A stretch of DNA of 63,099 nt from Prevotella sp. UBA6994 (GTDB lineage Bacteria; Bacteroidota; Bacteroidia; Bacteroidales; Bacteroidaceae): NCBI GenBank assembly GCA_002449845.1, contig DJXW01000023.1, positions 1 through 63,099 on the forward strand. The letters are read 5' to 3'. Within the stretch, counting starts at the first letter, position 1, and each line of letters begins with the position of its first letter. The position numbers were made by a program, and so were the translations under genes. Positions 15,224 through 23,864 of this stretch are shown piece by piece. A model generated the notes under the pieces. The model searched no databases and was not told where the DNA came from. It saw only the letters and a program-made list of their open reading frames with translations.

Positions 15224-17059
15224 ATGAATATTTATAAGAATCCATTTGCCATACGAGCCTCTGAGCGAATAGAAACTGACGAGATGTTCTTGGAACTGTT
15301 CTCGTCAGAGCCTTTGGTTCATTTGGAAGAGAAAAATGATCAAGGAAAGCTATGGGGCTGTGTAACCAGCATATTAAGCTCTCCCGGAGCTGGAAAAACC
15401 ACCTTGTTACGTATCTTCTCACCCTCAATACTTCAACGTATAACAGAGCGCAATAGTGCTTATAAGAAGTTGAAGAAACTGGATGTGATTGACAGCGAGC
15501 GAATCAAGAAGTGTGGAGTCTATCTCCAGTTGGGACGCGACTATGAGTTTTTGGAGGATGATGCTTTGTTCAATGAAGTTGAGCAGAAACGGGTATTTCT
15601 TTCTCTGCTGAATGCACGTATAGTGCTTGCAACCCTTAAGAGTTGCATGTCGCTTGCCGGTATCAAGTATACGGCGCTGGATCAGATTACGTACTCCCCA
15701 GAAGAACTGGTTCCTGAGTTTGGTGACTTCAAGGCTGAGTTCACTGGTAAGGAACTGCTGGACTGGGCAGCAGAACAGGAACGTAGAATTTGTGAGTTCC
15801 TGGATAGTTTCGTAATGCCAGATGAAGGCATCCAAGGCAGTAACAGCCTGTTCGCCCTAAAAGCCATGAAGGCTTCGTGGTTTACATACAAGGGTGAGCG
15901 GCTATGTGATGAGTTTATTTTTCAGATAGATGATGGTCACAAACTGACTAAGAAGCAGAAAAAGACCATCCGTGAAGAGGCTGTTGAATTGCGTTTACCG
16001 GTTACTCTTTGGATAGCGGAGCGTTTGGAAACCCTCTCCACAACAGATATTTTGAGTGACAAGAATATCAAAGACAGGGATGACCAGACCATTCATCTGG
16101 AAAACGCCAAGAAGGGTATTTTCAACCCGATGGTGAAGAATATCTCCACATTGCGCAGCGCATTCTCTACAGACGGAATCATTCTCGCCAGCGCACTGGC
16201 CAGTGATACGACTATCAATTACAAGGCCCTCTACAATGAGGCTAGTAAGAAATACCAATCTCAACTGGAAAAGCTGCATAACTATGATAACTATCAGGAA
16301 TGTGTTGCAGCTATCAATACGCAGGACCCCTATGAGCGTGTGCTCAATATGAGGGCATTGTTGATGCATGCATCCCGCCAGGGTTCGGGTGGCGTTATGA
16401 ATCTGTTTGGTTATACCGCACAGGACTTGGAGTGGATAGTTGGTCCGTTGATGCCAATGGTTAAGGAAGTAATGCCAGGGGAAATAGCAAAGCTGCCTCA
16501 GTATTATGGATTCTCTACTTTGATAGATTTGGCAAGTCAAAACGTAGAGCAATTCCTAGACTTGTCTGCCAAGATGTATGAGCTGCTTGTCGCAAAGAAG
16601 ATTTCTGATCCATCTCACTATGTGCTGACAGCAGAGGAACAGGATGGTATTATTAGAGGGTTTGCAAAAAACCGTTTGGAAGATATCAAGCGTTTGCCCA
16701 GAGGGAATAAGATATATGGGTTCTTGATGCATTTGATTGATTTCTGCCGTGAAGTGACCTTCACGCCCAGCTATTCCTATAGGTCTGTTACAGGCTTTGC
16801 TGTGAAAGAAGAGAATTCCGGTAAATGGGGTAAAGACGGTTTCTGGTTCCAAGAAGAAGCTAATGATGAGTTGTCAACAATCTTGAAAGACTGCCTTTCC
16901 TATAATTTCCTGATGAAACAGGGAATCACCCAAGGAAAGAAAGACCAGAAATGGACTATATTCTACTTGAATAGTTGGTTGTGTGCCTATGCTCATCTGC
17001 CGCTTGAACGTGGTGGTTGGCGCCCCCTTACACTTCATAAACTGAATTCGTGGCTATGA
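15224..17059 (+). CDS. Large P-loop ATPase (ORC/CDC6- or AAA-like), operon partner of the PRTase
   Basis: The product is 611 residues. Residues 1-20 have the NPFAIRASERIE-type opening seen in AAA/STAND-like ATPases. Walker A is SPGAGKTT (53-60) and a Walker B-like strand is FIFQIDDGHKL (about 234). The rest is mostly helical with no membrane segment and no recognisable nuclease. In comparable clusters, ATPases of ORC/CDC6 type are thought to act as sensors or switches for a coupled enzyme. The stop overlaps the next start (ATGA at 17056-17059). The family label is tentative; presence of the P-loop is clear. Confidence 0.7.
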   Translation: MNIYKNPFAIRASERIETDEMFLELFSSEPLVHLEEKNDQGKLWGCVTSILSSPGAGKTTLLRIFSPSILQRITERNSAYKKLKKLDVIDSERIKKCGVYLQLGRDYEFLEDDALFNEVEQKRVFLSLLNARIVLATLKSCMSLAGIKYTALDQITYSPEELVPEFGDFKAEFTGKELLDWAAEQERRICEFLDSFVMPDEGIQGSNSLFALKAMKASWFTYKGERLCDEFIFQIDDGHKLTKKQKKTIREEAVELRLPVTLWIAERLETLSTTDILSDKNIKDRDDQTIHLENAKKGIFNPMVKNISTLRSAFSTDGIILASALASDTTINYKALYNEASKKYQSQLEKLHNYDNYQECVAAINTQDPYERVLNMRALLMHASRQGSGGVMNLFGYTAQDLEWIVGPLMPMVKEVMPGEIAKLPQYYGFSTLIDLASQNVEQFLDLSAKMYELLVAKKISDPSHYVLTAEEQDGIIRGFAKNRLEDIKRLPRGNKIYGFLMHLIDFCREVTFTPSYSYRSVTGFAVKEENSGKWGKDGFWFQEEANDELSTILKDCLSYNFLMKQGITQGKKDQKWTIFYLNSWLCAYAHLPLERGGWRPLTLHKLNSWL

Positions 17060-18162
17060 ATAAGCGTTGGGAATCATACGTAATGTATCACCAGAATCAA
17101 GAGCTGGTGAAGTTTTGGAAGGAATACTATCAGGACAAACCTGACGCTAAAGTTTTGTTCCTGCTTGGAAAGGGTTTTGACCCTCGTATGAACAATATTC
17201 TGAAACTCTTCTTGGAAAACAATCCCGGACGGAAGTTGGACTGTGTCGCATTTGACTTTCCAAGCGAAAAAGACCCAGAGGAGAACCAGAAACTTTACGA
17301 GATTAATACCAAGAAACTGGATGCGCTGAAGGAATTGTATGGCTTTGGCTATGAAGTGTTAACCATTGACGGCACATTACCATGGGATAAACGAATAGCT
17401 CAGATGTGCCGGAAGGTCATTGATAAAGAGCTCAACGAGTATAACGATGTCATACTGGATGTCAGTTCACTTCCTAGAGCATTCTACTTCAATATTGCCA
17501 AGGCCTTATTCAAGAAGATGGAGGGCGACAAGAAAAAGAACTTGTTCTTTGCTGTGTCAGAAAATGTAGACATTGACGAGCAGATAAAGAAGACTCCGGT
17601 AAATGAGAACATTGAACCCTTGGTAGGCTTCCGTTCTATGTCCAGCCGTGAGGCTAATCTGGATAGAATCAATATTCTGATCAGTCTGATGGGAGAACAG
17701 AACATCGATATTCTGAGGAGTATCTACAATCACTTCCAACCATCAGATATGTTCCCTGTTTTGCCGTTTCCGTCGAAAGACCCACGGCACTCTGACTATC
17801 TGATGCTAAAGTATCACGACTTCTTTACAGAAAAACAGTTTACAGAGCCTCAGAACATAACTTACGCTGATGAGCAGAATCCGTTTGAGTTGTACCGTAT
17901 TGTATCCAATATGATACAGGCTCATCAAGCTACCTTCAAACCTATTAGCGATCATGTTTGCTTTGGTATTGCATTGCTAACAAGTAAATTGTTGTCTTTA
18001 GGTGCTTTGCTTATAGGTTTGGAATACAACAAGTGTGTGGCTATCTATAATGTGAGTTCAACGAACTATGAGATAGAAGATGCCGGCAAATTTGAGCAAA
18101 TCAACCAGACCAGTGAACCCTTCCTTCTTTGGATAACAGGCGAGGCATACAATGAGAATTGA
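17056..18162 (+). CDS. Unknown Rossmann-like protein, fourth gene of the SIS-HAD/PRTase operon
   Basis: The ATG at 17056 is preferred over the in-frame GTG at 17050 because it gives an ATGA overlap with the ATPase gene, as at the first junction of this operon. The 368 residues open with a predicted beta-alpha-beta unit (KVLFLLGKGFDPRMNNIL, about residues 31-48) and then show a strand and turn DVILDVSSLPRAFYF (about 136-150). The layout suggests a Rossmann-type nucleotide-binding domain at the N terminus and a helical C terminus. I know no characterised family with the SSLPR motif in this position. Candidate roles are second-messenger sensor or effector; neither is shown by the sequence. Confidence 0.6.
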   Translation: MNKRWESYVMYHQNQELVKFWKEYYQDKPDAKVLFLLGKGFDPRMNNILKLFLENNPGRKLDCVAFDFPSEKDPEENQKLYEINTKKLDALKELYGFGYEVLTIDGTLPWDKRIAQMCRKVIDKELNEYNDVILDVSSLPRAFYFNIAKALFKKMEGDKKKNLFFAVSENVDIDEQIKKTPVNENIEPLVGFRSMSSREANLDRINILISLMGEQNIDILRSIYNHFQPSDMFPVLPFPSKDPRHSDYLMLKYHDFFTEKQFTEPQNITYADEQNPFELYRIVSNMIQAHQATFKPISDHVCFGIALLTSKLLSLGALLIGLEYNKCVAIYNVSSTNYEIEDAGKFEQINQTSEPFLLWITGEAYNEN

Positions 18163-18226
18163 ATGATTTTCCACCTAAACAGTGTTAAATATTGAAGAAA
18201 ATTCGCTGTATGTTGAGAAGTTTTTA

Positions 18227-18234
18227 TACTTTTG
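18227..18234 (+). promoter_or_regulatory. -7 box for the DUF4143-type ATPase
   Basis: TACTTTTG lies 15 bases before the ATG at 18250. Its presence in the short gap after the four-gene operon suggests the ATPase is separately transcribed. Confidence 0.55.
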
Positions 18235-18249
18235 CAGAAAATTCTAATT

Positions 18250-19452
18250 ATGGAGAGAATAAAACGTAATGACTATATAGCACAAGTTTCCAGCTTACTG
18301 GGCAAAGGAGAGGCTGTGGTGCTGACAGGACACAGGCGTGCCGGAAAGAGCTGCATCCTGGAGTTGCTCTCTGATGAGTTGAGTGCTAATGGCCACGTGA
18401 TTTATATCGATATGGAGAACCCCGCGAACGCAGACTTGACATCGTTCCGTGAATTGTCGGAGAAGATTAAAGCTGGCGTGGTGGAAGGTTGCCGCAACTA
18501 TGTGCTGATAGACGAAGTGCAGGAGGTTGAGGAGTTTGAGAAAGCTTTGCGCTACTGGGTGAAGCAGGACGGTGTGGACGTTGTGGTGACGGGCAGTAAC
18601 GCGGCTATGTTGTCGAGCGACATTGCATCGTCGTTTGCAGGCCGCTATCATCGTGTACATGTAAGCAGTCTGGACTATCGGGAGTTCCTACAGTTCTATG
18701 GCCTGGAGGATTCTGACAACGCATTTTCGCAGTATCTGCGCTGGGGAGGACTGCCATTCCTGTACCGCGTTCCCTTGGAGGATGAGCGGACCAGAACAGA
18801 GTATCTGGGTAGTATTTATGACACAATCTTCGTGAAGGACATTGTCCGCCGCAAGAATGTGCGCAATGTGTCACTACTTGACAATCTGGCCCGGTTTGTG
18901 GCAGACAATAGTGGGAAGGTCTTTTCTGCCAACAGTATATCCAAATACCTCAAGGTTAGTGCTATGGCCGTGAGCGCAAATACGGTGGGTGAGTATATGG
19001 ATGCCTTGTGCGATACCTATATGATAGACCGTGTGAAACGCTATGATATTAAGGGAAAGAGCGTTTTTGAGCAGCAGGACAAGTACTATTTTGAGGATTT
19101 GGGCCTGCGTAACCACCTGTGTCGCGACAAGCGCAGCCTGGATATGGAGAAGGTGCTGGAGGGAGCCGTCTATCTAAAACTCAAACGCAGCGGCTATGAT
19201 GTATATGTGGGACAACTGAATGGAAAAGAGATTGATTTCGTGGCTCGTCGGGGCGACGAGTTGAACTATGTTCAGGTGGCCATGCAGGTGAGCGGCGAAG
19301 AAACTTACGAGCGCGAGTTTGGCAACCTGAAACTGATTAAGGACAATTATCCCAAGTATGTGGTGACCATGGACCCGAATGTGGGATTGATTCACGACTC
19401 AGGTATAGTGGCCTGTTCCGCTAGACAGTTCCTTTTGGATCGTATATCTTGA
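18250..19452 (+). CDS. AAA-family ATP-binding protein with DUF4143-type C terminus
   Basis: About 400 residues from the ATG at 18250, which sits just after a good -7 box. Walker A is GHRRAGKS (about residues 27-34), Walker B is YVLIDEVQEVEEFE (about 84-97), and the sensor strand is VVVTGSNAAML, all typical of this ATPase family. The C-terminal part contains GAVYLKLKRSGYDV and then GKEIDFVARRG, the E-x-D-F restriction-like fold common in DUF4143 proteins. Bacteroidetes carry many copies of such genes in accessory regions; their substrate is unknown. It lies between the four-gene operon and the PfkB gene and may be an insertion between functionally linked genes. Confidence 0.8.
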   Translation: MERIKRNDYIAQVSSLLGKGEAVVLTGHRRAGKSCILELLSDELSANGHVIYIDMENPANADLTSFRELSEKIKAGVVEGCRNYVLIDEVQEVEEFEKALRYWVKQDGVDVVVTGSNAAMLSSDIASSFAGRYHRVHVSSLDYREFLQFYGLEDSDNAFSQYLRWGGLPFLYRVPLEDERTRTEYLGSIYDTIFVKDIVRRKNVRNVSLLDNLARFVADNSGKVFSANSISKYLKVSAMAVSANTVGEYMDALCDTYMIDRVKRYDIKGKSVFEQQDKYYFEDLGLRNHLCRDKRSLDMEKVLEGAVYLKLKRSGYDVYVGQLNGKEIDFVARRGDELNYVQVAMQVSGEETYEREFGNLKLIKDNYPKYVVTMDPNVGLIHDSGIVACSARQFLLDRIS

Positions 19453-19462
19453 AACTTTAAAC

Positions 19463-20359
19463 ATGAAACTTGAAACCAAAAATATAGTACTTGGCGCAGG
19501 CCTGATAAGCCTTGATGTGTTGATTTGGGATGGGAAGCTAATCCCTGTAGGCTATTATGTGGGGGGTACTTGTGGAAACGTGATGATGATTCTTGCCCAC
19601 ATGGGGTGGGAGTCATATCCTATTGCACGTCTGGATGAGACCAAAGACGCTCAGAGAATAAAGGAAGATATGCTTAATCACAACGTGCACGTTGATTTTG
19701 TCTCTACCGGCGATGGTAAGACTCCGGTCATTGTGCAGCGTAACTTTATCAATAAAGATGGCGTTCCTACTCATAAATTTGAATCTCGTAACAACGTGGG
19801 GCGGTTCTATCTTGATTTCAAATCATTGACATTAAAGCAAGCTAACAAGGTTATTGAGAAGATTGACTTTGTACCTAAAGTGTTCTTCTTTGACCGCGTA
19901 TCTCCTGCAATATTGAAACTGGCATCTGTTTTCAAAGAGAAAGGTTCTGTTATCTTCTTCGAGCCTTCCAGCAGAGGCGGTGATGTCAAGTTGTTCAATA
20001 AATGTGTAGATGTTTCTGATATAATCAAGTTCTCTGACCAGCGAATAAAGGATATCCATCAGTTTGATGTCTTAAAAGACAAACTGTTTATTCAAACACA
20101 GGGCGCGAATGGTTTGAGTTTCCGTCTTAATTCTGAATGGATTCATCTGGAGCCATTTATGAATGACAATGTTGTTGATACGGCTGGCGCAGGTGACTGG
20201 ACAGCGGCTGCGTTGATTAACGAATTGTATAAAGATATAGAAGTTAAAGAGATCAAGAGTCTCACGTTGGCAGGTTTAAAAGCTGCTTTGAACCAGGCGC
20301 AGAAAGTGGGTGCAAAAAGTTGCTCTTACGAAGGTGCCCGCGGCATGATGCAACAATAA
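19463..20359 (+). CDS. PfkB-family carbohydrate/nucleoside kinase
   Basis: The product is 298 residues. It has the N-terminal glycine motif (GGTCGNVMMILAHMG, about residues 34-48) that closes over the sugar and the C-terminal catalytic signature DTAGAGDWTAAAL (about 236-248), where the last D is the base. It should phosphorylate a sugar or nucleoside from ATP. It starts 10 bases after the DUF4143-type gene, on the same strand as the SIS-HAD/PRTase operon. Kinase, sugar-phosphate-binding domain, phosphatase and PRPP-binding protein would make a coherent ribose- or nucleotide-directed pathway. That link is inference; it could also be an ordinary sugar kinase. Confidence 0.8.
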   Translation: MKLETKNIVLGAGLISLDVLIWDGKLIPVGYYVGGTCGNVMMILAHMGWESYPIARLDETKDAQRIKEDMLNHNVHVDFVSTGDGKTPVIVQRNFINKDGVPTHKFESRNNVGRFYLDFKSLTLKQANKVIEKIDFVPKVFFFDRVSPAILKLASVFKEKGSVIFFEPSSRGGDVKLFNKCVDVSDIIKFSDQRIKDIHQFDVLKDKLFIQTQGANGLSFRLNSEWIHLEPFMNDNVVDTAGAGDWTAAALINELYKDIEVKEIKSLTLAGLKAALNQAQKVGAKSCSYEGARGMMQQ

Positions 20360-20581
20360 AAAAACAAAGGACGGAGATATAGATAAAATAACAGCAAAAA
20401 TCAAAACTATACCAAGAAAGAATTTCTATGTTTCAACTCCATTTGAGGAGTTAATCAATTATCTGTTATAAATTTGCATTTGCTTTTTGAATCCTGCAAG
20501 TGTTACAGAAAGTTAAAAATGTTAAATCTTTATATTTTGTATTTCTTCCAGAATCCAAGTCGTCACTTTTCTACCGTTTAA

Positions 20582-21910
20582 TACGTAATTAATTCATATA
20601 AAGCAATTTACAAATACAAAGATTGTGACAATTTATCCTTTGTTAAAGTTAAGAAATCTTCACCAATTACTATAGATGAATCTACATTTCCCACTCGTGC
20701 CAATATACCATTATATGTTCCTATGGGAAGTGGGAAACTATACAGAGCAGCCGATTACTGGAAAGAATTCAAGGAAGTTATAGAGGTTGAGAATATTGAC
20801 GACTATGTTCAAGGTGAAATATTCACGGCACCCGTAGACCTTGTTAATGGAAACACGATTCCCATGACATTCAAAGTAATTGATGCAGGTAGGAAGTATG
20901 TGACGGTGGGCGATAGGGAGTGTGCTTCCATATTGACCACTGCAAGCGGTGGTCTTATTATTCCTGATACGATCAATGGCTATACGGTGACCGAAATTAA
21001 TTGGAATGCATTCAAGGATTGTAATGAACTGACTTCCATCTATGTTCCAAAGACAGTAAAAAGTATAGGCTATGATTCGTTCCGAGGATGTAGCAATGTC
21101 ATTTCAATGGTTGTTGACGATGAGAATACGGTATTTGATTCTCGTAACGATTGTAATGCTATTATCGGAAAGTCTTCTAAAACTCTCATAGCAGGTTGTC
21201 AAACTACCGTTATCCCAAATGACGTTGTAAAGATTGGTGACCATGCATTCTATGGACAGACAAGTCTCACATCGATTAATGTACCTTCATCGGTAAAGAG
21301 CCTTGGCAGTGGAGCCTTTTATGATTGTCACAATTTGGAAACTGTTGAGTTACAAAACGGATTGACAACTATTGGCAGTTGTTCGTTTCAAAATTGTGTC
21401 AATCTTGTTACGGTGAATATTCCGTGTTCAGTGAATAAAATCGAAGACTATGCTTTTTTAAATTGCGGTAGTTTGACTTCTATTTCCATTCCAGAATCTG
21501 TTACCTCAATAGGTGGATACGCATTTTACAAATGTGGAAATCTAACATCTGTTGTAGTAAGAGTATCAGAACCGTTACCTATCATATCAAATGTTTTCAC
21601 AAATCGAACCAATGCCACACTCTATGTTCAAAGGGGGAGAAAAACTGCATATCTGACTGCAAATTTCTGGAATGAGTTTAAGATGGTTACAGAGATAGGT
21701 GACGTTAATAGTGATGGTATGATTAGTGTTACGGATGCGGTAGCTATTATTAACATCATATTGGGTAAAGATGGCTCGAATACCTTAAAGATTTCAGCAG
21801 ATCTAAATAATGATGGCACCGTTACAGTTTCTGATGCCGTGAATTTAATTAATAGCGTTTTAAATGATAGTTCTTATTCAAAAGAAAATGTAATGTTTAA
21901 GAATGAATAG
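20582..21910 (+). pseudogene. BspA-like leucine-rich-repeat surface protein with dockerin, 5' end missing
   Basis: The frame is open from just after a TAA at 20579. It already reads repeat sequence there (YKDCDNLSFVKV, then IPLYVPMGSGKLYRAADYWKEF), so the ATG at 20723 is internal and the signal peptide and first repeats are gone. Residues from 20940 on contain about five LRR_5 (BspA/TpLRR) repeats of the form AFxxCxxLTSIxIPxSVxxI. The C terminus has two dockerin-like calcium loops (GDVNSDGMISVTDAV and DLNNDGTVTVSDAV). Intact relatives are secreted adhesins or surface proteins. Bases 20360-20580 hold only a small hairpin (AACTCC/GGAGTT near 20440). Confidence 0.75.
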
Positions 21911-22216
21911 ATAATCTATAAAGTAATCTGAATGAATGTAAAATCACATGCGAATTTAAACTTTTTTATGGTTAAAATGCATGTGATTTGCATTTATTCA
22001 TGAGTATACTCTTTTTTCTGCTTTTGTCATGTAAATTCTGAATTTACCCCTTAATTTACGGGCATTTTTTCAAATGAGTTACTACTTGGTGGAAAAAATG
22101 CGTGTTTTTTGAGGTTTTTGTTAGTGGCTGAAAATCAGTGGTTTGCGAATTTGTGTTGTGCTTTTATAAATCAGAAACCGTGTTTTTTCATCAAAAAAAG
22201 CATGTTTTTGGGCTTT

Positions 22217-22301
22217 CATAACATATCAAGTTAGCTCCGTAACATATATAGTTATGCTCGTAAAGTATATAGTTACGGTCATAACTATGTACGTTACGGA
22301 G
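22217..22301. repeat. Iterated ~22-base imperfect palindromes (CCGTAACATATATAGTTACGG type)
   Basis: Four consecutive units of 21-23 bases share GTAAC/GTTAC ends around an AT-rich centre. Units at 22235-22256 and 22280-22301 are inverted copies matching at 20 of 22 positions, with another unit between them and a weaker one before. The surrounding gap 21911-22491 has no gene. This looks like a binding-site array or a foldback element. Confidence 0.55.
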
Positions 22302-22402
22302 AAAAACATGATTTTTACTCCCATTTAACCTGATTTTCCGCTCTTCTATTTCTGGTTTGCAAGAAAAACCAAACAAGATTTTGTCGGAATAATTCTGAAT
22401 GT

Positions 22403-22467
22403 TCAATTCACAATTAATAATTCATAATTCACAATTGACAATTCACAATTCATAATTCATAATTCAA
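22403..22467. repeat. AATTCAC/AATTCATAATTC simple repeat
   Basis: About 65 bases consist of near-identical AATTCACAATT and AATTCATAATT units, a self-complementary AT-rich tract immediately downstream of the minus-strand SDR gene. Such tracts are frequent intergenic fillers in Prevotella-like genomes; no function is evident. Confidence 0.5.
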
Positions 22468-22491
22468 AATGATTAATGGGATAAATTTTTC

Positions 22492-23337
22492 TTATCCAAG
22501 TTTATACTCGCCCGTTCGGATGGCAGCAATGACACCACCGTCAATGAGCAGGTCGGTACCTGTAATGAACTTAGCATGTTCGCCAAGCAGGAAGGCGGCA
22601 GCCTCGGCAATCTCGTCGCTGGTGCCTGTTCGCTGGGCAGCAGAAGCATCAATCATGCGTTGGTAGCCCTCGCCATTGGCATTAAACTCATCGTATGCAA
22701 GCGGTGTGACAATGACTCCTGGTGAGATGGTATTGATACGGGCACGACGCTTGCGCCATGAGGTAGCTGCGGCACGTTGAGCCTGCAAGTGGTTCATGCG
22801 CTTGGCAATCATGTAGGCAAAGCCTGAGTTCTGCATGGCAACTTCTTTGATGAAAGGGATGTCCTTCAGAATCTCGGTCGGGGTATTCACCAGTTCAATC
22901 TCGATGTCGTTGGGAATGGGGTACATGTAGGCAGCCTGACTTGATATGATGAGACCAGCGCCACCCTCAGCCATCACTTCGCCAAAAGCATCAACGGCAT
23001 AGCCCGTACCCACCATATCGAGGTCAACGATATGTTCGGGATTGGCCTGATTGGGCGATGCACCTGCCGTGTCGATGAAGTACATCACGGGACCCAGTTC
23101 TGCTGCCCTCCTTGCAAATGCCTCCACGCTTTCCTTTTGCAAGGCGTTCACCTTGATGGTCTCTACATCATAACCACAACGACGGAAATCTTCACCGACG
23201 CGCTCCAATGCCTTCTCACTAATGTCACCTAAGAGGATTTTCTTTCCAGCACCGATGCGGCGCACGATGGCTGTTCCCATGCTACCGGCACCAAGAAGTG
23301 CCACAACCTGTTTCTGTTCGTTTCTGTCGAATACCAT
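22492..23337 (-). CDS. Short-chain dehydrogenase/reductase (SDR family)
   Basis: About 281 residues from the ATG at 23337 (MVFDRNEQKQ), chosen because a -7 box lies 30 bases upstream. It has the nucleotide-binding motif LLGAGSMGTAIVRRIG (about residues 14-29), the catalytic serine strand GLIISSQAAYM, the Y-x-x-x-K pair in YMIAK (about 183), and the SDR tail FITGTDLLIDGG. It should be an NAD(P)H-dependent oxidoreductase in the cytosol. The glycine motif GAGSMG is nearer to GxGxxG than to the usual TGxxxGIG, a modest oddity of this subfamily. Substrate unknown; no pathway neighbours. Confidence 0.85.
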   Translation of the reverse strand: MVFDRNEQKQVVALLGAGSMGTAIVRRIGAGKKILLGDISEKALERVGEDFRRCGYDVETIKVNALQKESVEAFARRAAELGPVMYFIDTAGASPNQANPEHIVDLDMVGTGYAVDAFGEVMAEGGAGLIISSQAAYMYPIPNDIEIELVNTPTEILKDIPFIKEVAMQNSGFAYMIAKRMNHLQAQRAAATSWRKRRARINTISPGVIVTPLAYDEFNANGEGYQRMIDASAAQRTGTSDEIAEAAAFLLGEHAKFITGTDLLIDGGVIAAIRTGEYKLG

Positions 23338-23367
23338 AGTCGTAATCTTTAAAAGTTTATCTGGCTG

Positions 23368-23375
23368 CAAAGATA
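23368..23375 (-). promoter_or_regulatory. -7 box for the SDR gene
   Basis: TATCTTTG on the minus strand, 30 bases upstream of the SDR start. Confidence 0.6.
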
Positions 23376-23384
23376 CAACAAAAA

Positions 23385-23412
23385 AGGCAATCCGCCGTTA
23401 CACGAATTGCCT
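23385..23412 (-). terminator. Terminator after the minus-strand gene at 23453-23838
   Basis: AGGCAAT/ATTGCCT stem of 7 bases followed on the minus strand by a T-run (complement of the A-run at 23379-23385). It separates the upstream cluster from the SDR promoter. Confidence 0.6.
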
Positions 23413-23452
23413 CTATATTTTCACATTTTGCAGAAAAGCACAAATTCCTATT

Positions 23453-23838
23453 TCATTCTTCAAACGGATAAGTTTCGTCGTAAATATCACTCAGCAGTTT
23501 CTCTTTGAAGAGCCAGTGAGCACCAGGGGCAATGTGTTTGGATTTATAGCCTTTCAATTGGGCAGAGAGCGCACTGATGGAAGTTTCTTCACCATTGTAG
23601 CAAATTCTCCGTTCTGACACAATCGTGACGGTTATCGTTGGGTCGTCTTTCCATTGCAGTATATCACCCTTTTGCATTCCCATTTCGTAGAAGTTAAGCG
23701 GTGGACGATGAATCTGTGCCTTTGCCGATGCTGCCTTATCGTCGTCGGTCAAGTCGCTTTCAAATAATCATTCAAGTCATAAGATGGATCTAATGCTATA
23801 TCTTTCAACTCATCAGTCAGTTCTTTCTCTTTTTCCAT
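23453..23838 (-). pseudogene. Small RAMA-like protein gene split by a one-base frameshift
   Basis: An ATG at 23838 opens MEKEKELTDELKD, then ALDPSYDLNDYLK, which runs into TGA about 27 codons later. A shifted frame starting there continues LTDDDKAASAKAQIH to the end at 23453. Adding one A in a short A-run restores a single protein of about 127 residues. The C-terminal half (KGDILQWKDDPTITVTIV, RRICYNGEETSISALSAQL, HWLFKEKLLSDIYDETY) resembles RAMA-type domains found with restriction-modification enzymes. It follows the DUF262-HNH gene on the same strand and was probably part of that cluster. The domain call is tentative. Confidence 0.5.
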
Positions 23839-23864
23839 AATCGTAAATTATTGATTAGTATTTT

